Shown here one piece after another: positions 44,450-51,370 of a DNA stretch of 53,496 nucleotides; position 1 is the stretch's first letter, and every line of letters begins with the position of its first letter. The notes under the pieces were generated by a model that saw only the letters and a list, made by a program, of their open reading frames with translations, was not told the origin of the DNA and did no database searches. Source of the stretch: an uncultured Novosphingobium sp. (GTDB taxonomy: Bacteria > Pseudomonadota > Alphaproteobacteria > Sphingomonadales > Sphingomonadaceae); contig CAMPIM010000004.1 in NCBI GenBank assembly GCA_946886365.1, positions 1 to 53,496 on the forward strand, in the 5' to 3' direction. The position numbers and the translations under genes are program-made.

Positions 44450-45696
44450 GCGGGCAGCTCCGGCTGTTGGCAAGCATCGCCGCCCGGCATCTGGTAGGTC
44501 GGCGCCGACAGACTTTGGTGGCTGTGAGCGGCGTTGCGGTAGGCGTTGGCTTCTTCCTGGCCGTCTCTGCGATGATGATCGGCAGCCAGAATGATTTCAT
44601 CAAGACGCTGATCGACGCCGCGCCGCACATCATCATTTCCGACGAACTGCGCAGCCCGCCGCCGCAACCGGGCGTCAGATTATATAAAGGTGCGGCGATA
44701 GACCTACGCCATTATAAGGTCCGCAACGAAGTGCGCGGGCTGAAAGGCTGGCCGGAGATACTGCGGGCCGTCAATGCGCTGCCCGGCGCGGTCGGCTCAC
44801 CTAGCCTGACGGGCGCGATCACCTTGCGCAGCGGCGGGCGCGAGGAGGCGTTGACGATCGTCGGCGTCGATCCGGCGGTCGAGGAGAAGGTCAGCGCCAT
44901 CGAGGACAAACTGCGCACCGGACGCCTCCGCGATCTGGAAAGCACGCAAGGCGGCATCATCATCGGGGAGGAAATGGCGCGGCGGCTCGGACTTGCCATG
45001 GGCGATGTCGTGGGTGCGACCTCGGCATCTGGCAACAACCGTTCGCTCCGCATCGTCGGCCTGTTCAAGCGCGGCCAGACCCAGCTGTCCTCTTCGCTCG
45101 GCTATGTGCTTCTGCGCGAGGCGCAATCGCTGCTCGGCCGACCCTTCATCATCAACCGCATCGGCGTGCATCTGGACGATCCCTATGGCGCGCAGCTCAT
45201 CAGCCGACGCCTGGAAGAGCGCTTTTCCTATAAGGCCGAAAGCTGGGAGGAGCGATCCGCGGACTTTCTCTCGCTACTCGTGACCCGCAATGTCATCATG
45301 TACAGTGTCGTCTCGGCGATCCTGCTGGTCGCCAGCTTCGGCATCTACACCGTCGTGTCGAACAGCGTGTCGGACAAGAGACGCGACATTGCGATCATGC
45401 GCTCCATCGGCTTTTCCGAAGGCGACCTCCAACTGATTTTCGTGTTCGAAGGGTTGGCGCTGGCGCTGGTGGGCATCGTTGCAGGATGGTTACTCGGCTA
45501 CGGACTGCTGGCGATACTGGGTTCCCTCCACTTTCCCATCGGTGGGGACAACGAACGTCTGCCGCTCGATCGATCGGCCCGGCAATATGTGATCGCCGCT
45601 GCGGCATCGCTGTTTTCGGGTGTGATCGCGGCCTGGCTTCCCGCGCGGAAAGCAGCACGGGTCGATCCCGTCGACATATTGCGGGGCGCGGTATGA
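44446..45696 (+). CDS. MacB/FtsX-type ABC transporter permease
   Basis: A 416-residue permease without a fused ATPase. One N-terminal helix (about 20-45) is followed by a MacB-like periplasmic domain (about 50-270) and three C-terminal helices typical of FtsX, with RRDIAIMRSIGFSEGDLQLI between helices. It overlaps both the adaptor and the ATPase genes by 4 bp. The substrate (peptide, lipid or small molecule) is unknown; these systems move molecules from the periplasm outward. Confidence 0.88.
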   Translation: MSGQLRLLASIAARHLVGRRRQTLVAVSGVAVGVGFFLAVSAMMIGSQNDFIKTLIDAAPHIIISDELRSPPPQPGVRLYKGAAIDLRHYKVRNEVRGLKGWPEILRAVNALPGAVGSPSLTGAITLRSGGREEALTIVGVDPAVEEKVSAIEDKLRTGRLRDLESTQGGIIIGEEMARRLGLAMGDVVGATSASGNNRSLRIVGLFKRGQTQLSSSLGYVLLREAQSLLGRPFIINRIGVHLDDPYGAQLISRRLEERFSYKAESWEERSADFLSLLVTRNVIMYSVVSAILLVASFGIYTVVSNSVSDKRRDIAIMRSIGFSEGDLQLIFVFEGLALALVGIVAGWLLGYGLLAILGSLHFPIGGDNERLPLDRSARQYVIAAAASLFSGVIAAWLPARKAARVDPVDILRGAV

Positions 45697-46385
45697 GCGC
45701 GATCATGCAGGCGCAGGGCCTTTCCCGCGAACTGGCCGGAACACCCCCAGTAACGCTGGTTGCCGATGTTTCGCTGACGATTGATCCGGGCAGCTTCGTC
45801 GCCATCGTCGGGCCGTCGGGCTGTGGCAAATCCTCCCTCCTCTATCTATTGGGGCTGCTGGACCGCCCGACCGAAGGGTCCCTACTGTTTGAAGGGCGCG
45901 ACATGAACGCGCTGGACGGCGACGAGCGCGCGCAGATCCGACTCACGCATTTCGGCTTCGTGTTCCAGTTTCACTTCCTGCTGCCCGAGTTCACCGCACT
46001 CGAAAATGTGATGCTGCCGATGCGCAGGTTGGGCCGACTGTCGCCAGCACAGGCGCGGGAGAAGGCGCAGAGCCTGATGGCCACCGTCGGCTTGGCCAAG
46101 AAGATGGACAAGACGCCCAACCGCCTGTCGGGCGGCGAAAGGCAGCGCGTGGCGATCGCCCGAGCGATCGCGAACGATCCCGCGCTGGTGCTTTGTGACG
46201 AGCCCACCGGCAATCTCGACAGCCAGAACAGCGCCCACGTGGTCGAAATGTTTCGCGCACTCGCCCATGATCAGGGCCGCGCAGTTGTGTGCGTGACCCA
46301 CGATCCCGACGTCGCTGCCGCAGCCGATGTGCAGATATCGATGCTGGACGGCCGTATCAGCGGAACCGACATTCGATCGCGATGA
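45693..46385 (+). CDS. ABC transporter ATPase (MacB/LolD-type)
   Basis: A 230-residue ATPase starting at ATG 45693, overlapping the permease stop. Walker A GPSGCGKSS, Q-loop VFQFHFLLPEFTALENV, signature LSGGERQRVA, Walker B LVLCDEPTGNLD and switch His in VTHDPDV are all present. Type and Q-loop sequence match the LolD/MacB group. The three genes form one exporter operon that ends here; a FixK/FNR-type promoter of the next unit follows 40 bp later. Confidence 0.92.
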   Translation: MSAIMQAQGLSRELAGTPPVTLVADVSLTIDPGSFVAIVGPSGCGKSSLLYLLGLLDRPTEGSLLFEGRDMNALDGDERAQIRLTHFGFVFQFHFLLPEFTALENVMLPMRRLGRLSPAQAREKAQSLMATVGLAKKMDKTPNRLSGGERQRVAIARAIANDPALVLCDEPTGNLDSQNSAHVVEMFRALAHDQGRAVVCVTHDPDVAAAADVQISMLDGRISGTDIRSR

Positions 46386-46425
46386 ACGAGAACTCAAACC
46401 CTCAGTCCCGCTGAAATCGCTGATT

Positions 46426-46465
46426 TTGACGCACGTCAATTCGTCGCCGGGACTGAAGATTTAAT
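46426..46465 (+). promoter_or_regulatory. FixK/FNR-type promoter of the peptide-globin operon
   Basis: The box TTGACGCACGTCAA at 46426-46439 fits the FixK/FNR consensus TTGA-N6-TCAA. A -10-like TTTAAT at 46460-46465 starts 27.5 bp from the box centre, close to class II activator geometry (box at about -41.5). A 20-bp segment around the box (46425-46444) recurs exactly at 51275-51294. Binding of a CRP/FNR-family protein is inference; such a gene is not in the window. Confidence 0.7.
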
Positions 46466-46489
46466 GTCTTTGGAAAGGAGACATTAAAT
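46459..46489 (+). promoter_or_regulatory. Perfect 11-bp dyad over the ribosome site of the 38-residue peptide
   Basis: Left arm ATTTAATGTCT (46459-46469), 9-base centre, right arm AGACATTAAAT (46479-46489). The right arm takes in part of the GGAG ribosome site and the AT of the ATG start. If the transcript includes both arms they form a hairpin hiding the start; if transcription starts near 46472, as the FNR-box spacing predicts, the left arm is in the -10 region and the dyad would act as DNA operator instead. Confidence 0.65.
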
Positions 46490-46604
46490 GGATCAGTTGT
46501 TTGGCCTTTACTTCCCGCATTTCGTCGCTGGCCTGATGATCGTGTTCATGCTCGTTCTGGGCGGCCTCAGCATCCAGGACGCCATGCGCGGCGACCGGAA
46601 TTGA
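46488..46604 (+). CDS. 38-residue single-pass membrane peptide
   Basis: MDQLFGLYFPHFVAGLMIVF starts the peptide; one helix (about 12-29) and a short polar tail ending MRGDRN follow. GGAG stands seven bases before the ATG. Its stop overlaps the TTG start of the globin gene, so the two are translationally coupled. It could anchor or partner the globin, or be a small respiratory-chain subunit as in the CcoQ/CydX class, but I do not recognise the family. The FNR-type box and the dyad upstream imply tight control. Confidence 0.7.
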   Translation: MDQLFGLYFPHFVAGLMIVFMLVLGGLSIQDAMRGDRN

Positions 46605-46984
46605 GCGAAGGCCAACCGCCCTTCCACGCCGTGGGCGGACGCGCAGGGGTAAGCAGGATCGTGGATCGATTCTATGACCTCATCGACTCCGTCCCCGCCT
46701 ATCGCGACCTGCGGGCGATGCATGCCGATGACCTGACGCCTATGCGGCGGTCGTTGAGCGGTTTTCTGTGCGGCTGGCTGGGTGGCGACAGCGACTGGTT
46801 CGCGGCCAACCCCGGTAAGTGCATGATGACGCTGCACGCCCGCTTTCCCATCACCGATGCCGTTGCCGTTCAATGGACGTCGGCGATGCGGAAGGCGATG
46901 GAGGATTGCGGCGTCGAAGAACATCTGGCGACGCGCATTGGCGGCGCCTTCGACGCGATGGCGTCGGCCATGGTTCGCGCCTGA
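46601..46984 (+). CDS. Group II truncated haemoglobin
   Basis: A 127-residue globin with TTG start at 46601, overlapping the previous stop codon. Features of trHb group II: AYRDLRAMHADDLTPMRRSL, FLCGWLGGDSDWF, proximal His79 in MMTLHARFPI and the conserved Trp in AVQWTSAMRKAM. Length is usual (120-135). Such globins bind O2 and NO and can detoxify NO or serve microaerobic respiration. Expression from an FNR/FixK-type promoter fits. A hairpin terminator follows 6 bp after the stop. Confidence 0.88.
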   Translation: MSEGQPPFHAVGGRAGVSRIVDRFYDLIDSVPAYRDLRAMHADDLTPMRRSLSGFLCGWLGGDSDWFAANPGKCMMTLHARFPITDAVAVQWTSAMRKAMEDCGVEEHLATRIGGAFDAMASAMVRA

Positions 46985-46989
46985 TTCTG

Positions 46990-47019
46990 ACTGCCCCCGC
47001 GCATGTCGCTGGGGGCAGT
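46990..47019. terminator. Hairpin between convergent genes
   Basis: ACTGCCCCC (46990-46998) pairs exactly with GGGGGCAGT (47011-47019) around a 12-base loop. It sits between the ends of the globin gene and the leftward gene, so it may end both transcripts. The T-run after the stem is poor. Confidence 0.65.
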
Positions 47020-47026
47020 TCTGGCG

Positions 47027-47713
47027 TCACCGGCTGGCATCCGAAACCGCAAGGATGTGGTCCGCACGGCCGGGGAAGATATAATCGAACTCCAGAACCA
47101 CGCCGCCGCCCAGCGGACCATCCACGATCAGGTCTGTCTCGCAAAAGGCCTGCACACCATTGCGCCCGTAGGTGTAGCGCGTGACGCCTCTATAGACCGG
47201 TGATGCATCAAGCCGGGCGTCGATCTCCGCGTCGCCCGGCTGAGCGCGATTGACCAGAAACTTCAATCGCCCGGCAAAGCGCGCGTCATTGGCCTCCAGC
47301 GCCTGGAGCGCCAGATAGCGATCTTCCAGCTGCTCAAGCGATGCATGGAGGAACCCAACATGAAAATCATATTCGGGATCGGCTGCCTGTGCTGCCCGAT
47401 AGGCTGAAACAGCGGGATGCTCGCTATCGGTGCCCAACCCCAGCGCTTCGCGCGCCGCGGTCAGCAGCGCCGCTGTCGCCGCCGGTAGCGGGCTGAGATA
47501 GACGATGTTGTCCCCGCCATTGGGGGCAAGGACATTGGTGGTGAAGCGATAGAATATGCCGCCTTGCGGCAGTTCCATTTGCTGGGTCTTCATGTGCCCG
47601 GCGGTTTCCAGCAGCAACGCAGCCGCCGGACCATCTTCGGGCCGGGGATAGTGCAGGTTAACGTGGCTGATTGTCTGCGCCGCCTTTGCGCGCATGGTCG
47701 ATTGGACGTTCAT
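47027..47713 (-). CDS. Conserved-looking protein of unknown function
   Basis: 228 residues from ATG 47713 (GAGGA six bases upstream; the open frame extends to 47779 without a ribosome site). No signal peptide or membrane segment. It is a mixed alpha/beta, acidic protein with segments MELPQGGIFYRFTTNVLAP, ALEANDARFAGRLKFLVNRA and GGGVVLEFDYIFPGRADH. I do not recognise the family. It is divergent from the extradiol dioxygenase gene, with a TTGA-N6-TCAA box in the shared gap, so it may take part in the same catabolic route. Confidence 0.7.
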   Translation of the reverse strand: MNVQSTMRAKAAQTISHVNLHYPRPEDGPAAALLLETAGHMKTQQMELPQGGIFYRFTTNVLAPNGGDNIVYLSPLPAATAALLTAAREALGLGTDSEHPAVSAYRAAQAADPEYDFHVGFLHASLEQLEDRYLALQALEANDARFAGRLKFLVNRAQPGDAEIDARLDASPVYRGVTRYTYGRNGVQAFCETDLIVDGPLGGGVVLEFDYIFPGRADHILAVSDASR

Positions 47714-47784
47714 GCTGTTCCTCTCTGCCGCAGCCTCGAACACGCCCGGCCCCCAGATAGGAAGGCGAAGTCGCCTCACGCGCC

Positions 47785-47798
47785 TTGAGGCAGGTCAA
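47785..47798. promoter_or_regulatory. FixK/FNR-like box between divergent genes
   Basis: TTGAGGCAGGTCAA fits TTGA-N6-TCAA. It lies 72 bp before the leftward unknown gene and 187 bp before the dioxygenase gene. No strong -10 at the ideal spacing is seen for either direction (TAGAAT at 47815 is 6 bp too close), so support is weaker than for the other two boxes. Confidence 0.45.
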
Positions 47799-47984
47799 AT
47801 TTCAAATACGCGCGTAGAATTTTGTTCTATTTGTAACGAAAATTGTCGCTGAAATGGCGCATAGACCGCGAATGATCGGAGATACGCCGCTTCACGAAAA
47901 CGAAAATTCCTGAAATTTGATGGTGATCAATTCCCTCCTGGTCGTCCCGGTTCATCATGGCCCCACAACCGACTGGAGGACGAC

Positions 47985-48902
47985 ATGGAAGTCGCGGCTC
48001 TCGCCTACAGCATCATTACGTCCCGCGATCTTCAGCAATGGGTCCGCTTCGCCGAGGACATCGTGGGATTTTCCGTTGAGGCGCTTCCCGGCGGCTTGGC
48101 GCTGCGCATTGACGAGCGCGCGGGACGGCTGTTCATTATCGAAGGCAATCGTGACGGCTATTGCGCCAGCGGCTGGGAAGTGCGCAACGAACAGCAATAT
48201 GCCGCGGCCTTGACGACCCTGGACGCACGCGGGATCGCCTACACCCACTCGACGCAGGCGGAACGCGCGATGCGCCATGTGACCGACATGGTCTGGTTCC
48301 GCGATCCTTCGGGCAATCGCCACGAAATCAGCTATGGCTATGTCAGCAGCTTTTCGCCCTTCTGCTCCCCGCAGGGCGTGCGCTTCGTCACGGGCGACCT
48401 TGGCTACGGCCATGCGGTATTGCCCGCTCCCAACATCGTTGAGACGCGCAGCTTCCTGTCCGAAGTGCTGGGGCTCGGCCTGTCGGATTTCATGGTCCAC
48501 CGTCCGGCAGGACCAGACGGACCGGAGATGCGGATCGATTTCCTGCATTGCGCCAATGGCCGTCATCACAGCCTGGCGCTGTTCGAAGGCGAGGTGCCAT
48601 CTGGCTGCGTCCATCTGATGGTGGAGGTCGCGGCGATCGACGAGGTCGGCCACGCCTATGACCGCATGCTGGCATCCGGAGCGCGGCTGATGGCGACGCT
48701 CGGCCGCCACACCAATGATCACATGATCAGCTTCTATGTCGAAACGCCCGGCGGCTTCGCGCTGGAATATGGCTGCGGCGGGCGGGTCATGGACTGGGAC
48801 CATCACACCGTTTTCGAAAGCACATCGGCCAGCCTGTGGGGCCATGATTTCAGTGTCGGCTTCGGTGCCGACGAACAGGCGAAACTGGCCGACGCGGCCT
48901 GA
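47985..48902 (+). CDS. Type I extradiol (ring-cleavage) dioxygenase, VOC fold
   Basis: A 305-residue two-domain vicinal-oxygen-chelate enzyme of the BphC/HsaC type. The C-terminal domain holds the iron ligands His143 (LGYGHAVL), His210 (GCVHLMVEV) and Glu261 (FALEYG), and second-shell residues His195 (GRHHSLALF) and Tyr251 (RHTNDHMISFYVETPGG). It should open catechol-like rings between a hydroxylated and an adjacent carbon. The substrate is inferred to be a polycyclic or steroid-derived catechol, from the HsaA-like and KshA-like neighbours. It is followed after 17 bp by the monooxygenase gene. Confidence 0.92.
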   Translation: MEVAALAYSIITSRDLQQWVRFAEDIVGFSVEALPGGLALRIDERAGRLFIIEGNRDGYCASGWEVRNEQQYAAALTTLDARGIAYTHSTQAERAMRHVTDMVWFRDPSGNRHEISYGYVSSFSPFCSPQGVRFVTGDLGYGHAVLPAPNIVETRSFLSEVLGLGLSDFMVHRPAGPDGPEMRIDFLHCANGRHHSLALFEGEVPSGCVHLMVEVAAIDEVGHAYDRMLASGARLMATLGRHTNDHMISFYVETPGGFALEYGCGGRVMDWDHHTVFESTSASLWGHDFSVGFGADEQAKLADAA

Positions 48903-48919
48903 TCATAAGGAGAGGGAAT

Positions 48920-50113
48920 ATGACGCTTGCCAATGTAACCGCCGCGCCCGCCATGGCTGATCTCGTCGATCGGGCAGCGGCGCTCGTGCCAGTGCTGCGC
49001 GAACGCGCCAACGCCTGCGAAGCGGGCAACAAGGTGCCGGACGAAACCATCCGCGATTTCCAGGAAGCGGGCTTTTTCAAGATCCTCCAGCCTCGCCGGT
49101 CCGGTGGATATGAGATGGATATCGAAACCTTCTACGCGGTGCAGATGAAGCTCGCGGAAGGCTGCATGTCGTCGGCCTGGGTGCTGGGCGTCGTCGCCGT
49201 GCATAATTGGCAGCTCGCCCTGTTCGACGCGCAGGCGCAGGAGGATGTGTGGGGCAAGGATAACACCACCCTCATCTCCTCCTCCTACATGCCGCGCGCG
49301 CAGGTCACGCCGGTCGAGGGCGGCTATCGCATCAGCGGGCGCTGGGGCTTTTCCAGCGGCGTCGATCATTGCGACTGGGCGTTTCTGGGCGGCCTGGTCA
49401 ACGATCCCGAGACCGGCGAGCCGGACTTCTGGACGTTCCTGGTCCCTCGGGGCGATTTCAACGTGCTGTCGATCTGGGACACGATCGGCCTTGGCGGCAC
49501 GGGCAGCCATGACGTGACCGTGGAGGACGCCTATGTTCCTGCCTACCGCACCCATCGGTCGAAGGATGGCTTTGCGTCCACCAACCCCGGCGCTAAGGTC
49601 AATCCTGCGCCGCTGTACAAGCTGCCGTTCGGGCAGGTGTTCGTGCGGGCCGTATCGTCCTCTTCGATCGGGGCGCTTCAGGGTGCGTTAGATTGCTTCA
49701 TTGACAAGGGCGCGAAGCGCAGGAGCGCCAATAGCGGGGCGAGCGCCTCGGCCGACCCTGATGTGCAGATGGTAATTGCCGAAACCCGCGTTGCGATCGA
49801 CGAGATGAAGACCATCCTGTTCCGCAACTTCGCGCATCTGACCGAAAAGGCCCGTGCCGGGGAACAGGCGGACCTGGAAACCCGTCTCCACTACCGCTTT
49901 CAGTCCGCGCAGATTTCCGGCCGCTGCTGCGCGCTGATCGCCCGCATCTTTGCAGCAAGCGGCGCGGAAGCCATTTATCGCGGCAACCCGATCGCCCGCG
50001 CCTTTTGCGACATTCATGCCGGGCGGGCTCATGTCGCCAACAATCCGGGCGTGGTCGGCCGCAATTTCGGCGGCGTCATGCTCGGCGCGCCGAACGGCGA
50101 CAGCTTCATCTAA
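48920..50113 (+). CDS. HsaA-like flavin-dependent monooxygenase (acyl-CoA dehydrogenase fold)
   Basis: A 397-residue oxygenase component of the two-component flavin monooxygenase family (HsaA, HpaH-C2 type). Typical segments: PDETIRDFQEAGFFKILQPR, GCMSSAWVLGVVAVHNWQLA, GRWGFSSGVDHCDWAFLGG, and TIGLGGTGSHDVTVEDAYVP. HsaA hydroxylates a steroid-derived phenol to a catechol, which an extradiol dioxygenase then cleaves, matching the gene before it. It needs a flavin reductase (HsaB type), which is not in this window. AAGGAGAGGG precedes ATG 48920. Homology is clear; the substrate is inference. Confidence 0.88.
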   Translation: MTLANVTAAPAMADLVDRAAALVPVLRERANACEAGNKVPDETIRDFQEAGFFKILQPRRSGGYEMDIETFYAVQMKLAEGCMSSAWVLGVVAVHNWQLALFDAQAQEDVWGKDNTTLISSSYMPRAQVTPVEGGYRISGRWGFSSGVDHCDWAFLGGLVNDPETGEPDFWTFLVPRGDFNVLSIWDTIGLGGTGSHDVTVEDAYVPAYRTHRSKDGFASTNPGAKVNPAPLYKLPFGQVFVRAVSSSSIGALQGALDCFIDKGAKRRSANSGASASADPDVQMVIAETRVAIDEMKTILFRNFAHLTEKARAGEQADLETRLHYRFQSAQISGRCCALIARIFAASGAEAIYRGNPIARAFCDIHAGRAHVANNPGVVGRNFGGVMLGAPNGDSFI

Positions 50114-50130
50114 CAGGAAGGGCAGAGATC

Positions 50131-51210
50131 ATGGCAAAGACAGCCGAATATGGCCTGGGCGAGCTGACCTTCCCCCGTGGCTGGTTCATGGTGGCGACCG
50201 CCGATGAGGTAACGCAACAGCCGCAACCCGTTCGCTTTTTCGGGCAGGACATGGCGCTCTATCGCGGCAAGAGCGGACGCGTCGTGCTGCTGAACGCTTA
50301 TTGCCCGCACATGCGCGTCAACATCGCGCGCAACAGCACATCCTATGTCGTGCGCGACGGCAATCAGGTGGAGGGGGATTCGATCCGCTGCCCCGCCCAT
50401 GGTTGGCGCTTCACGCCGGAAGGCCAGTGCGACGACATTCCATACTCGACGCACAACATCCCCAAAGCCGCCTGCATCAAGTCGCACAAGGTCGTGGAAA
50501 AGGCAGGCTGCATCTGGATGTGGCATGACATGGAAGGGGGCGAACCCGACTGTGACCTGCCCGACTTCGCCGAATGGAACCGCACCGGCGAAGGATGGGT
50601 CCGCTGGCAGGTGGATCATCTGGGCACATTGCCGATCCATCCCCAGGAAATCCTCGACAACATGACCGACTACGCGCATTTCGCGCCGGTCCATGGATCG
50701 TCGGGCAATGTCTTTTTCGAAAATGAATTTGACGGCCCCATCATGCGCCAGCGCTTTGCGTCGGGCCACCGAACGCTGGTGGATGGCAGCGCAATGCTGG
50801 AAACTGACACCTGGTACACCGGCCCCGGCATCCTGCTGTCCCGCATGGAGGGCAAGCATCCCTCGCTCATGATGATCTGCAACACGCCAGTCGAGGATGG
50901 CGAGGTTCGGGTCTGGTTCGCGGTCATGGCGCAAACCGCTGCGAACGGCGAGGCGACGGCTGAGGAACGCGCCACCGCCCGCGCCTATCATGACGCCGGG
51001 CTCGCCGCCTTCTCCCAGGATTTCGAGCTGTGGAAATATAAGGAAGCGGCCATCAACATCCTTCAGGTGCCGGACGACGGGCCATTTCACAAGGGGCGGT
51101 TATGGTATCGCCAATTCTACAATCCTCGCGCCCGCGCGGCCGAGTTCCAGAAGCGGGTCAACGGCGTCCATACCACGGTGGACCTGCGCGGGAGCAAAGC
51201 TGCGGCCTGA
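50131..51210 (+). CDS. Rieske non-haem iron oxygenase, KshA-like
   Basis: A 359-residue oxygenase from ATG 50131 (AGGAAG upstream). The Rieske cluster ligands are Cys58-Pro-His60 and Cys87-Pro-Ala-His90; the mononuclear iron site is Asp180, His183 and His188 in NMTDYAHFAPVHG. The single-subunit type and length match the oxygenase of 3-ketosteroid 9-alpha-hydroxylase and related enzymes. It needs a ferredoxin reductase, not present in this window. It lies 17 bp after the flavin monooxygenase gene in the same direction. Confidence 0.88.
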   Translation: MAKTAEYGLGELTFPRGWFMVATADEVTQQPQPVRFFGQDMALYRGKSGRVVLLNAYCPHMRVNIARNSTSYVVRDGNQVEGDSIRCPAHGWRFTPEGQCDDIPYSTHNIPKAACIKSHKVVEKAGCIWMWHDMEGGEPDCDLPDFAEWNRTGEGWVRWQVDHLGTLPIHPQEILDNMTDYAHFAPVHGSSGNVFFENEFDGPIMRQRFASGHRTLVDGSAMLETDTWYTGPGILLSRMEGKHPSLMMICNTPVEDGEVRVWFAVMAQTAANGEATAEERATARAYHDAGLAAFSQDFELWKYKEAAINILQVPDDGPFHKGRLWYRQFYNPRARAAEFQKRVNGVHTTVDLRGSKAAA

Positions 51211-51275
51211 AGCTGAGCGATCGACGGCGGAGCTTCTCTCAAGCCGCTCCGCCGCTTCCATAGACACCGCCGACT

Positions 51276-51316
51276 TTGACGCACGTCAATTCGTTCGCAC
51301 CAAGTAAGTATATACT
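51276..51316 (+). promoter_or_regulatory. FixK/FNR-type promoter of the Baeyer-Villiger gene
   Basis: Box TTGACGCACGTCAA (51276-51289) and -10 TATACT (51311-51316). The -10 begins 28.5 bp from the box centre, close to the spacing of class II FNR/CRP promoters. The 20 bp at 51275-51294 are identical to 46425-46444. An activator of the CRP/FNR family is inferred. Confidence 0.75.
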
Positions 51317-51370
51317 CATTTATTGAGCGAACCGGCATTTCTGCCGCCGCGCACCAAGAGAGGAGCGAAG

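Noticed and set aside
46459..46489. Dyad as an NsrR or Fur site
   Set aside because: Arm length and centre (11-9-11) do not fit the close-spaced palindromes of these regulators.
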